Positions 42,350-49,932 of a DNA stretch of 49,932 nt are shown here, piece after piece. The DNA comes from an uncultured Geobacter sp. (GTDB lineage: Bacteria; Desulfobacterota; Desulfuromonadia; Geobacterales; CAIOGM01), in NCBI GenBank assembly GCA_903902855.1, contig CAIUWK010000025.1, positions 1-49,932 of the forward strand, written 5' to 3'. The first letter of the stretch is position 1. Every line of letters begins with the position of its first letter. The position numbers were made by a program, and so were the translations under genes. A model generated the notes under the pieces. That model worked only from the letters and a program-made list of their open reading frames with translations, ran no database searches and was not told the origin of the DNA.

Positions 42350-44083
42350 ATGCGCATCCCTTCCGCCAAAGTTATCGCACCAGTTGTGGCTGTCGTCCTG
42401 CTCTCCATGCACGCAGGATATTCCGTCGTGTCGGCGGCTCAGCCCATCAGCAATAGCCCCCACAACCTCTCCGTAAGGCGACCGGATGGTGTCGTTAATA
42501 ACTATAAATCGACACAGGAATCCCGAATCTGTATTTACTGCCATACGCCGCACCACGCAGGCTCCGAAGGGCCGCTCTGGAGCCGGGAATTGGCGGCGGA
42601 TTCAACCTACTACTCTCCTTATCGTTCCGCGACGATTACCGTTCTGCCCGGTCAACCGACTGGTTCATCCAGGCTCTGTCTCAGTTGCCATGACGGCACC
42701 ATTGCCTTGGGCAATCCCGCTGACGCTACGGGTCAGTATTTCCGTGATACTAGTCTCACTGCTCCTATTACGGGGAAGGGCTCTCTCGGCACGGACCTCA
42801 CGGACGACCACCCTATTTCCATGCGGTATAACGATTCGGGGAATAGCGAACTCTACTTGGCATCCACTCTCGCCGGCAAGGGGATCAAGCTGGAAGATTC
42901 TCAGGTGGAGTGTGTCTCCTGCCATGACGCTCACGACAACCAGTTCGGCAAGTTTCTGGTCGTGAGCAATGTCAAGGGTTCTACTCTCTGTATCGCCTGT
43001 CACAACGTCAACGGCTGGGATGTGAAATCCTCTCATGCTTCAGCCGATTCGGTGCAGTCCGAAGGGTGCCGTAACTGTCATAAAACACATGCCGCACCGG
43101 GTCGAGAGAATCTCCTGAAAAGCGCCACGGGTAAAGATAATTGCCTGACCGCGACCTGTCATACGACGGGGGTCGGCATACAATTCCAGCAACCTTTTTT
43201 ACATAACAAGAGCGCAACAACAGTTGAAGATAGACATACTCCCAATGAAACGTTACCTTTCACTCCTCCAGGGGGTGAAAGTCACGTGGAGTGTGTCGAC
43301 TGCCATAATCCTCACCAGGCAGGTTCCGCCGGGATGTCCATCTGCAGCACCGCCGAAATCTGTGCTCCCAGCAGCAAAGGTTCTCTCTTTGCACCCGCCA
43401 TCAGCGATGCCCTTCGCGGGGTCCGCGGGGTTGACAAGTTCGGCGCATCGATTCCGCAGGCGGGACAGAAGTTTCCCACCGTAACAGCCGAATATGAAAT
43501 TTGTTTTCGCTGTCATTCAGACGGCAATGCAAGCAGATTCGTGACGCAGCCGATCAATCGGGTCCGCATCGACTATAATGAACGGTTTCGCTTCAGCACC
43601 GGCAGTATCAGCCGCCATCCCGTAACTGAAGACAGGGTCTATCTCTCGGGCAAGGTCTATGATAGTCTGCAACTCGACCCGGGGATAAAGAGGATTTATT
43701 GTGTTGACTGTCATAATCCTCACGCCGCCGATAACCAGGCATTACTCAAGAGGGCGTACCGCGATTCGGGGAGCGGCACCCAGACCGGTCTCTGTTTCAG
43801 TAATTGCCACAAGGTGAGTTTTGTCATGTCGCCAAGTTCCGGCTTTACCACGGCGGCCATGAATCCTTTGCACACGGCACATCACTTAAAAAATATCTTC
43901 TGCTTTGTTTGTCATGATCCCCATGGTGTTTCACTTGCCGGCGGAGGGACGATCAACGCAAACGCCTCACTCATCAACTTCGACAAAAGCATGGCCGGGA
44001 ATAGTGCACTCTTTAACAAAACCGCAAGGAGTTGCAGCAACCTGATCACGGGGTGCCACGCCTCCGGTTCAGCTTCCTATTGA
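42350..44083 (+). CDS. Multihaem c-type cytochrome, 12 haem motifs, OmcE-like N-terminal module
   Basis: 577 aa with a signal peptide (VIAPVVAVVLLSMHAGYSVVSAA). Nine CXXCH motifs plus CX4CH (CLTATCH), CX3CH (CFSNCH) and CX6CH (CSNLITGCH). The first four (CIYCHTPHH, CLSCHDG, CVSCHDAH, CIACHN) match in order and spacing cues the tetrahaem protein encoded at 44548, and a paired His occurs as DHP. The remainder has CHNPHQAG, CHNPHAA and CHDPHGV doublets. It starts 5 nt after the NHL gene. No clear terminator follows, but a new sigma-54 promoter does. Confidence 0.9.
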   Translation: MRIPSAKVIAPVVAVVLLSMHAGYSVVSAAQPISNSPHNLSVRRPDGVVNNYKSTQESRICIYCHTPHHAGSEGPLWSRELAADSTYYSPYRSATITVLPGQPTGSSRLCLSCHDGTIALGNPADATGQYFRDTSLTAPITGKGSLGTDLTDDHPISMRYNDSGNSELYLASTLAGKGIKLEDSQVECVSCHDAHDNQFGKFLVVSNVKGSTLCIACHNVNGWDVKSSHASADSVQSEGCRNCHKTHAAPGRENLLKSATGKDNCLTATCHTTGVGIQFQQPFLHNKSATTVEDRHTPNETLPFTPPGGESHVECVDCHNPHQAGSAGMSICSTAEICAPSSKGSLFAPAISDALRGVRGVDKFGASIPQAGQKFPTVTAEYEICFRCHSDGNASRFVTQPINRVRIDYNERFRFSTGSISRHPVTEDRVYLSGKVYDSLQLDPGIKRIYCVDCHNPHAADNQALLKRAYRDSGSGTQTGLCFSNCHKVSFVMSPSSGFTTAAMNPLHTAHHLKNIFCFVCHDPHGVSLAGGGTINANASLINFDKSMAGNSALFNKTARSCSNLITGCHASGSASY

Positions 44084-44142
44084 TGAATTATCTCCCCAAC
44101 CGGAGGATGGTTCGACGGTAGCCGTCAATTCGCTGTAGGACC

Positions 44143-44156
44143 CCGTGAAATCACCG
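44143..44156. promoter_or_regulatory. Putative enhancer-binding-protein site (dyad)
   Basis: CCGTGAAATCACCG is identical to 47926-47939. The half sites GTGA and TCAC form a dyad around AA. It lies 226 bp before the -24 GG of the sigma-54 promoter, a plausible upstream activator position, and ACCGG/CCGGT half sites adjoin it. Confidence 0.5.
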
Positions 44157-44380
44157 GCATATCCGGTGTGGAGCAGAAAATCGGCAGCTTCCGGCCCTTA
44201 AATTGGTGGATATTTATTTTTTTGTTGCGGTCATCTGCCTTGGCATAGTAGTAATCCAAGACGACTTAATGATCAAACACATTGATTTAACGATGGTTTT
44301 AGTCGTCGCAAGGGGAGGCTGCCTCAGTTTTTTATGACAGCTATGAGATAACCCGATAAAATTGAATTTATGCCGCATGG

Positions 44381-44396
44381 TGGCACGCAACTTGCT
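44381..44396 (+). promoter_or_regulatory. Sigma-54 promoter of the OmcE-like gene
   Basis: TGGCACGCAACTTGCT: GG at 44382-44383, GC at 44394-44395, ten bases between. It matches the RpoN consensus TGGCAC-N5-TTGCW. Predicted start near 44407. Confidence 0.8.
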
Positions 44397-44547
44397 CAGA
44401 GACACAGATATGTTAACGACACCTTGACGTAGGTGATACTGATAACGCCTCAGGCGGAAAGGAGCGGAATTACAACTACCGAGTGTAACGTTCACAAGCA
44501 ACCTTAAACCACTAACCTGTACCACCACATCTAAAGGAGAGTAAACG

Positions 44548-45351
44548 ATGAAAAAACAACTTTTGGCATTGCTCGTATTTGCAGGATTTACCGCACTCAG
44601 CGCCGGTATGGCTTTTGCGAGCGCAGCGCCTGGCGCAGGGATCGTCGGTTCGGTCCATGACTTCAGAGGCAAGTCAGGCATGGGTAAGGCTACTGCTGAA
44701 ACGCGCGTCTGCGTCTTCTGCCATACTCCGCATCATGCCCTGCTGTCGTCCATGACTGAAGCTGGGGGCGGTACCGCTACTTCTCCCTCCTATCTGCCGC
44801 TCTGGTCCCATTCCGTAAATGCCGAATCGTTCACCCCCTACTACTCCGCCCTGTACAATGGTGTAGTGAGCCAGACCATGCGCGCTGATGACGTTCTCGT
44901 CGGACCTAGCCGTCTCTGCATGAGCTGCCACGATGGCGTCACCGCAGTGGATGCCTATTACAACAACTTCACCGCAGGTACGGCAGTAGTCGACGGCGGA
45001 CCTGACGGCAACAACTTCCTGCACATCGCCGTTGGGCGTGATTCAGGAACTTACAGCGTAAGCCGCAGCCATCCCATGGGCTTTGACCTCAAGGCCTTCA
45101 TTGCCGGCCCCAACGCAACCGGTTACGTCTCCGCACTGCTTGACAATGTCTACAAAGGCAATACAAACGGCCCTAAAGTTTCGACTCGTCTCTATGATCC
45201 CACCGGCTCAGGCACCGTTGGTTACATGACTTGCGCCACCTGCCACGACGTTCATAACAAGCTTAACGTACCGGAAGCAACTGTTAACCCGTATCTGACA
45301 CTGGCTCCTCAGACTGATTCAGCTCTTTGCCTTACCTGCCACAATAAGTAA
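44548..45351 (+). CDS. Tetrahaem c-type cytochrome, OmcE-like nanowire subunit candidate
   Basis: 267 aa, start MKKQLLALLVFAGFTALSAGMAFA, with AAAGGAGAG before the ATG. Four CXXCH motifs: CVFCHTPHH, CMSCHDG, CATCHDVHN and CLTCHNK (the last at the very end). SVHDF at the mature N-terminus, LPLWSH and SHPMGFDL supply candidate distal histidines. OmcE of Geobacter sulfurreducens, which polymerises into extracellular tetrahaem filaments, has the same size class and motif style. That this one forms filaments is inference. It lies after the propeller/barrel genes and behind its own sigma-54 promoter, which suggests high conditional expression. Confidence 0.85.
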   Translation: MKKQLLALLVFAGFTALSAGMAFASAAPGAGIVGSVHDFRGKSGMGKATAETRVCVFCHTPHHALLSSMTEAGGGTATSPSYLPLWSHSVNAESFTPYYSALYNGVVSQTMRADDVLVGPSRLCMSCHDGVTAVDAYYNNFTAGTAVVDGGPDGNNFLHIAVGRDSGTYSVSRSHPMGFDLKAFIAGPNATGYVSALLDNVYKGNTNGPKVSTRLYDPTGSGTVGYMTCATCHDVHNKLNVPEATVNPYLTLAPQTDSALCLTCHNK

Positions 45352-45380
45352 ATACCAACAGAATTAACGATGTACAATCT

Positions 45381-45411
45381 AGAGCGGCGTCTACTTAGTG
45401 GGCGCCGCTCT
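45381..45411 (+). terminator. GC hairpin between the OmcE-like and PKD-cytochrome genes
   Basis: AGAGCGGCG (45381-45389) pairs perfectly with CGCCGCTCT (45403-45411) around a 13-nt loop. No T tract follows, and AAAGGAGAG of the next gene comes 19 nt later. It may stabilise the upstream message or attenuate the downstream one. Confidence 0.5.
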
Positions 45412-45444
45412 TCAACTTCATGCAAGAGAAAGGAGAGCCCCTTC

Positions 45445-47784
45445 ATGTTTAGACATTTTGCTCTTGCCTTACTGCTTTTGCTTCTCCTCCCTGCCCTGGT
45501 TCTCGCCGCCACCGTAACCATCACCATCGGTATTTCTCCCGCAGGGAGCGGCACGGTACAGTCACTTCCCTTTGTGCCTCAACCCTACAGATTAGTCCCC
45601 GGCGTCTCCGTTGCCTGCAAGGCCTACCCGACATCCGGCTACAAATTCACCGGAGCCGCCACTGCCTCGGGACCGGTCTTGGTGAGTAACGTAAATACCA
45701 CCACCAACACCTTCACTCTCACCGCTACCGGCAGCGCTACTGCGGCCGCATCCGTGACAACCTCTTTTGTCGCACTCCCGCCGGTTCTTGTCGCCAATGC
45801 CGGTTCCGGGCAGAGTATCGTCGGCTTCGGCGCACAGCACGCGGTAGCCCTTGATGGTTCCAAAAGCACCCCGGCAGCCAAGATCGCCGGTTACCTCTGG
45901 GAGATTGTTTCCAGCAATGCCTCCACCGGTCATTTGGTTAACCCCGGCAGTATATACGCTACGTTCTATGCCGATTATCCCGGGAGCTACAGCATCAGAT
46001 TGACCGTGAGAAACGATGCCTTGGGCGCCTTGCCCAACAGCAACACGACCACGGTTCTCGTGACTTCTCCCTCGACAGCTAAATCATCGATCTGTACCGT
46101 CTGTCATGCCTATCGTAATCAGGATCTGGTGGCAGCCTATACGGCTTCCGCCCATGGTCTTAATCTGGCGGGTAATTATTCAAGTTTGGCCCCAGCCTGC
46201 CAGGGGTGTCATTTCTATAAGAGCTATCTGGAAACGAACACCCCAGGGGGGCATTTTTTCGCCACCGGTTCCGTACAGCCGCCTCGTTCCTCCGTGGTGA
46301 GACGCCAGCCGGTTGATGCCTGCGCGTCATGTCATTCTCCAGGTACGCTTCCCTGGCCGCCGCCCGGTTTGTCATTCCACGGCAAGTACACCGGGTCCGA
46401 TCAATGCATCAAGTGCCATGACCCGCACCAACCGTACCCCGGGAGTATTTCCGGTTATCCCCATTACAGTAATTTCACCACGGCACAGTATATCTCTGCT
46501 AATTTTACCTGTGATAACTGTCACCGATATGCTCCCACCAGTTCTTTCAACGTCTATAGCGCCAATTATCAATGGGCCCAATCCGGTAAGGGAAACCCCA
46601 AATCACCCGCGTATGTCGCCCGTGATTTCAAGCTTCTGGGAAGCCCGGCGCCGGCCACTCCGGAAAACTCGGTGGGGGATGATTGTGTCCGTTGCCATAC
46701 CGCAACAGGGTTCGCCAACTACGTGAGTAACTCGGATTTCAGTGATATTCACGCCTGGGGTTCACCCACGGATCGCACCAGGCAAATGCTGGCATGTCCC
46801 ACTTGTCATACGCCGACTCCCTTCGACGGGACATTCAGCCGGCGCACCGTCGGAAGGGTAACGGATGTAGCGAATTTTCCGGATGTCAAGAACGTGGTTG
46901 CCTGGTACTCGTACTCTTCCGCTGAAACCAAGAAAATCCGTAAGAATAAGATTTACGATAACAACGGCATAGATATGCGCGATTCCAATATCTGCATAAC
47001 TTGTCATGCCGGACGTTCGGTGGGATCACTGCTTCAGGCCATTGAAACAAAAATGGGTAAGAGTAGCCTCTTCTGGCGAAATGTGGATTTTATCGATCCG
47101 CACGGCATGGGAGCGGCTAATCTGATGTTCGACGGGGTAGATGCGGGGTACAATTATCTGCCGACCTCGATCTTCAGCACGACCGACCATGTGAATATCG
47201 GTAATGAGATCGGTCAGGGGCCATGCGTCGGCTGTCATATGACGGCTACTGAAAAACATCTCTTTTCCGCAGTAACCAAGGATAGTAACGGCGCCATCGG
47301 GGCAATTACTACCACTGTCTGTGCTAATTGCCATGGGTACGGCGCAATTCCCATGGATGCCGGAACTCTGGAACTCAAGAAGAGCGGATTTCTGGCAGCC
47401 ATTGGAGATCTCCGGACTCAACTTGTAGCTAAAGGTATTTATTTCAACCCTCAAGGGGTTGAGGTGCCGGGACGGAGCAGCGCGTACTACTTCTTTACCA
47501 CTGCCGATACAAACCAGCAGAACTACGGCACCCGAGTCGTGAGCTGGTACTTCAACGGCTCGTATCAGGGGAGCCAGCTCATGGGAGCTGCGTTCAATCT
47601 GAGGCTTCTTCAATCGGAAGCCGGTTGTTACGTGCATAATAGCGCCTATGTGAAGCGTCTTCTTTATGACTCTCTGGAATACCTGATTTACGGTACCGTA
47701 ACTACTCCGGTGCACCACGACATCTCAGGGTCTATTTCACCTGCTGCCAAAGCGTATCTCACCAATGTTCGTCGTATACAGTAG
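45445..47784 (+). CDS. PKD-domain decahaem c-type cytochrome
   Basis: 779 aa from MFRHFALALLLLLLLPALVLA (ATG with AAAGGAGAG); an upstream in-frame Met (45370) is disfavoured. After the signal peptide come a small beta domain (ATVTITIGISPAGSGTV, about 20-110) and a PKD-like domain (ANAGSGQSIVGFGAQHAVALDGSKSTP, about 125-220). Then ten CXXCH motifs follow (CTVCH, CQGCH, CASCH, CIKCH, CDNCH, CVRCH, CPTCH, CITCH, CVGCH, CANCH). The last 150 residues have no haem motif. Probably extracellular. It is a paralogue of the gene at 48329 and shares the OmcE-like transcript unless the hairpin stops it. Confidence 0.9.
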   Translation: MFRHFALALLLLLLLPALVLAATVTITIGISPAGSGTVQSLPFVPQPYRLVPGVSVACKAYPTSGYKFTGAATASGPVLVSNVNTTTNTFTLTATGSATAAASVTTSFVALPPVLVANAGSGQSIVGFGAQHAVALDGSKSTPAAKIAGYLWEIVSSNASTGHLVNPGSIYATFYADYPGSYSIRLTVRNDALGALPNSNTTTVLVTSPSTAKSSICTVCHAYRNQDLVAAYTASAHGLNLAGNYSSLAPACQGCHFYKSYLETNTPGGHFFATGSVQPPRSSVVRRQPVDACASCHSPGTLPWPPPGLSFHGKYTGSDQCIKCHDPHQPYPGSISGYPHYSNFTTAQYISANFTCDNCHRYAPTSSFNVYSANYQWAQSGKGNPKSPAYVARDFKLLGSPAPATPENSVGDDCVRCHTATGFANYVSNSDFSDIHAWGSPTDRTRQMLACPTCHTPTPFDGTFSRRTVGRVTDVANFPDVKNVVAWYSYSSAETKKIRKNKIYDNNGIDMRDSNICITCHAGRSVGSLLQAIETKMGKSSLFWRNVDFIDPHGMGAANLMFDGVDAGYNYLPTSIFSTTDHVNIGNEIGQGPCVGCHMTATEKHLFSAVTKDSNGAIGAITTTVCANCHGYGAIPMDAGTLELKKSGFLAAIGDLRTQLVAKGIYFNPQGVEVPGRSSAYYFFTTADTNQQNYGTRVVSWYFNGSYQGSQLMGAAFNLRLLQSEAGCYVHNSAYVKRLLYDSLEYLIYGTVTTPVHHDISGSISPAAKAYLTNVRRIQ

Positions 47785-47810
47785 GATGATCAGATTGCCT
47801 GAACTATGAG

Positions 47811-47845
47811 GACGCGCCCCGTTTTGTTAAACGGGGCGCGTCTTT
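47811..47845 (+). terminator. Rho-independent terminator after the decahaem gene
   Basis: GACGCGCCCCGTTT (47811-47824) pairs perfectly with AAACGGGGCGCGTC (47829-47842) around a 4-nt loop, then TTT. It begins 26 nt after the stop. Confidence 0.85.
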
Positions 47846-47925
47846 ACTGATGAGTGACAAGAAGGTGATCAGCGGGCGCCAATGTCATCTCCATCCCGCT
47901 GATGCCGTGTTATGGCTATGCAATG

Positions 47926-47939
47926 CCGTGAAATCACCG
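47926..47939. promoter_or_regulatory. Second copy of the putative activator dyad
   Basis: CCGTGAAATCACCG, identical to 44143-44156 and 235 bp before its own sigma-54 promoter's -24 GG. A CGGT half site follows 9 nt further on. Confidence 0.5.
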
Positions 47940-48172
47940 CTTCCACCACGGTTCGAAATTCCCGGCCGGTTTCCATTTAGCAATGAACGGTAATTATGCT
48001 GACTTTGCGGAGGAATAATGACTGGGTTAATTAGACTAGATTAAGTTCAGCTTTTTCGTATTTCCAGCTATCTCGGTAGGTTAGCAATGAAAATGTACGG
48101 ACCGTCCTGTTCTTCTTTTACTTCACTCCATGCCATGAATGAGGCCCGAACAAGATCGTTTTTTTTTGTTTA

Positions 48173-48188
48173 TGGCACACAGCTTGCA
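48173..48188 (+). promoter_or_regulatory. Sigma-54 promoter of the last cytochrome gene
   Basis: TGGCACACAGCTTGCA: GG at 48174-48175, GC at 48186-48187, ten bases between, matching TGGCAC-N5-TTGCW. Predicted start near 48199, a leader of about 130 nt. Confidence 0.8.
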
Positions 48189-48328
48189 AATCCGACGTGA
48201 TTCAGTATGCTTCGTGCCGTAAGTATCAGTGACTCACTACCCACTAAAGGAAAGGAGGGATACCAACCGGATATTTGTGAGAGAAGTAGACGTGAGTCGA
48301 GAGTTATAGCCAACAAAAGGAGAATCCA

Positions 48329-49932
48329 ATGTTAAAGAAGCTCGCCCTAGCAGCGTTCATGATGCTGCTCCTCCCCACGCTCGTATGTGCAGCGACGGTG
48401 AACATCACCTTCGTTTCGCCGGGTGGTACGGTTCAAGCCCAACCGTACGTTCCTGCTCCGATCAAGTTGACAGTCGGAAGCAGCATGACATTTCGCGCAT
48501 ACCCTAACTCCAATTACCGTTTCACCAGCGTCGCCGTTACCGGTGGCAGCAATGTAAGCGTCACCAATGCAAACCCGTTCGTTGTCAGCGCCGCAGCCGG
48601 CGCCTCCAACGCCACCGTTACCGTAACCTTTACCGCAATTCCTCCGGTACTCACCGCTTATGCGGGAGCAGCGCAGACCGCCATGTGGAGTGACGCGACC
48701 TCCTCAGTTACTCTTGACGGAACCAAAAGTACTCCTGCCGGCCTCACCTACGCATGGGCTGTAACCTCCCCCAATGCCGCCGCAGGGCACTTCACTGACC
48801 TGTCACCCGCCGTTACGGGGAAAAAACTGTTCACGGCCGATGCCGCAGGCGTCTACTCGATCCTGTTGACGGTCTCCAAGGCCGGTTCCAATGACAGCGT
48901 CTCCTCGACGTTGGTGAACTTTGTCTCTCAGGCAGTTTATAACTCAGCTACCTGCACCAATTGCCACTCTCTGCGTGACCCCCTGCTGGTGGCCGCGTTC
49001 AAAACGTCCGTTCATGGTCTGCAGACCACCACCTGCGAAAACTGCCATACCGCCACCGCTATCCATCCCGGTAACGTGTCAAATGCAACCGTCGATACCA
49101 ACACGTACCAGGTTCTGGCTGCCGGCGTCAAGAAACCGGGCGGCGGCGTTTTTGCAGTGGGAGATAACTTCTGCGGCAACGGTAACTGCCACAGCGGTAA
49201 TCACACCGCCACCATCGGTTCGGACTTCCTCAATGGCCCGCACAACGGCGATCTTTTCACGCAGTACCAAGGCGGCAACAAATGCAACGAATGCCATGGC
49301 GCAGGCCATGCCCTTAAGAAGTTGCTTCCCAACAACAATAACGCTGCAAACACCATCTGTCTGAACTGCCATTATGGTACTGACGTTCAATTTGGAGTTT
49401 CGTTCGTTCAGGTTGATAACTGGAACAACTCCAACCACAAGACGACTCCCTACGTTGCCGGCGGCGTCGGCTGCACCGACTGCCATAACCTGCACTCCAC
49501 CGCAGGGATCTTCTACCGTCTCTCCTCTTCCACCAGCATCACCGACGGCAAGTTCTACAATGGCGGCACCAGCACCATCAACGGTTGCCAGAGATGCCAC
49601 AACGGTTCTCACGGTATTGCCGGTTCCGCTCCTCACTACCTGGGTAAAGCGTATATCAGCGCTACCCCCGGCGCAGTGAACGTGGGCGATTCCATCACTC
49701 AGTACGTTACCCAGGGCGCCATCTGCGGCGACTGTCACGGCCACAACAACACCATCAATGCCGGTTTCGCCGAAGGCGGCCACGGCAAGGTTTCTTCCGA
49801 TCCGATGAACCCCTTCGGTCACTACGACTGGAGCGGTCGTGCTAACGACGGCACCCGTCTGAACAGCAACTGCGACCGCTGCCATACGGCAGTGGGCTTC
49901 ATCAAACTGCTGGGCCAGGATCAGGCCATGCA
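48329..49932 (+). CDS. PKD-domain multihaem c-type cytochrome, 3' end outside window
   Basis: Open to the last base, at least 534 aa. Start MLKKLALAAFMMLLLPTLVCA with AAAAGGAG before the ATG. The same small beta domain (ATVNITFVSPGGTV) and PKD-like domain (AYAGAAQTAMWSDATSSVTLDGTKSTP) as in the 45445 protein come first. Eight CXXCH motifs follow so far (CTNCH, CENCH, CNECH, CLNCH, CTDCH, CQRCH, CGDCH, CDRCH) plus one CX4CH (CGNGNCH). The haem domain is not alignable motif by motif with its paralogue, so the shared part is the N-terminus. A new transcription unit under sigma-54 control. Confidence 0.9.
   Translation, partial: MLKKLALAAFMMLLLPTLVCAATVNITFVSPGGTVQAQPYVPAPIKLTVGSSMTFRAYPNSNYRFTSVAVTGGSNVSVTNANPFVVSAAAGASNATVTVTFTAIPPVLTAYAGAAQTAMWSDATSSVTLDGTKSTPAGLTYAWAVTSPNAAAGHFTDLSPAVTGKKLFTADAAGVYSILLTVSKAGSNDSVSSTLVNFVSQAVYNSATCTNCHSLRDPLLVAAFKTSVHGLQTTTCENCHTATAIHPGNVSNATVDTNTYQVLAAGVKKPGGGVFAVGDNFCGNGNCHSGNHTATIGSDFLNGPHNGDLFTQYQGGNKCNECHGAGHALKKLLPNNNNAANTICLNCHYGTDVQFGVSFVQVDNWNNSNHKTTPYVAGGVGCTDCHNLHSTAGIFYRLSSSTSITDGKFYNGGTSTINGCQRCHNGSHGIAGSAPHYLGKAYISATPGAVNVGDSITQYVTQGAICGDCHGHNNTINAGFAEGGHGKVSSDPMNPFGHYDWSGRANDGTRLNSNCDRCHTAVGFIKLLGQDQAM

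Larger units (their letters stand above)
44084..44547 (+). other. 464-bp regulatory region before the OmcE-like gene
   Basis: No gene. In order it holds a 14-nt dyad (44143-44156) followed by a second overlapping dyad CACCGG-N5-CCGGTG (44152-44168), a T-rich stretch (44207-44222), the sigma-54 promoter (44381-44396), and a leader of about 140 nt ending in AAAGGAGAG. The open frame on the other strand has no support. Confidence 0.6.
47785..48328 (+). other. 544-bp regulatory region before the last cytochrome gene
   Basis: No gene. It holds the 47811-47845 terminator, the dyad shared with 44143 (47926-47939) beside a second copy of ATGCCGTG, AT-rich sequence, the sigma-54 promoter (48173-48188) and a leader of about 130 nt ending in AAAAGGAGAATCC. 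The layout copies that of 44084-44547. Confidence 0.65.

Noticed and set aside
44214..44681. 155-aa minus-strand frame in the sigma-54 region
   Set aside because: Overlaps the cytochrome start and both promoter elements; no ribosome binding site.

Overview
The window looks like a chromosomal segment of a Geobacter-like bacterium (Desulfuromonadota/Geobacterales). The evidence is six multihaem c-type cytochromes beside NHL beta-propeller lipoproteins and an outer-membrane barrel, a CimA citramalate synthase next to aspartate kinase, an acetate permease, and gene orders such as prs-rplY-pth-ychF, nadD-rsfS-rlmH-gpmI and rph-rdgB. The species cannot be named from sequence alone. Most genes are GC-rich. 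The 19.1-22.1 kb block and the 26.9-28.9 kb gap look more AT-rich by eye.

Layout. 1-4.8 kb: 3' part of dnaE, accA, and an rluB-type pseudouridine synthase. 4.8-8.1 kb: M23-like protein, tRNA-Leu(CAG), a Cache-domain protein with an acetate permease, and a cytidylate-kinase-like protein. 8.3-13.3 kb: prs-rplY-pth-ychF, a YqaA/DedA membrane protein, and an Rpn-type nuclease with a possible internal antitoxin start. 13.4-17.9 kb, minus strand: nadD-rsfS-rlmH-gpmI, an HExxH membrane protein and a phosphoesterase. 18.1-22.1 kb: trxA, a TlpA/ResA-like thioredoxin, a translationally coupled FlgO-like lipoprotein operon behind a sigma-28-like promoter, and a small Cys-rich protein. 22.1-34.9 kb, minus strand: serA-acpS-nnr-CBS-tsaE-lysC, then a brnTA toxin-antitoxin and gene debris, then cimA-comEA-like-DHH-rph-rdgB-tRNA-Pro(TGG). 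35.1 kb to the end, plus strand: trmL, then a 14.1-kb extracellular electron transfer region.

The electron-transfer region encodes a 15-motif cytochrome, an NHL lipoprotein, a 5-haem lipoprotein, a 694-aa barrel, a second NHL lipoprotein, a 12-motif cytochrome, a tetrahaem OmcE-like protein (candidate nanowire subunit), and two paralogous PKD-domain cytochromes, the second cut by the window edge. In total I count 49 CXXCH and 6 expanded CX3CH, CX4CH or CX6CH motifs. The three transcription units here each begin behind a -24/-12 (sigma-54) promoter. Two of them share an identical 14-nt dyad about 230 bp further upstream, which suggests a common enhancer-binding activator.

Many intergenic gaps hold tandem repeats of exactly 7 nt (ACCTNGA-, CTGAAGR- and GTGAATR-like units), often folded as inverted repeats and in one case forming a terminator. 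I found no CRISPR array, intact insertion sequence, rRNA or replication origin.
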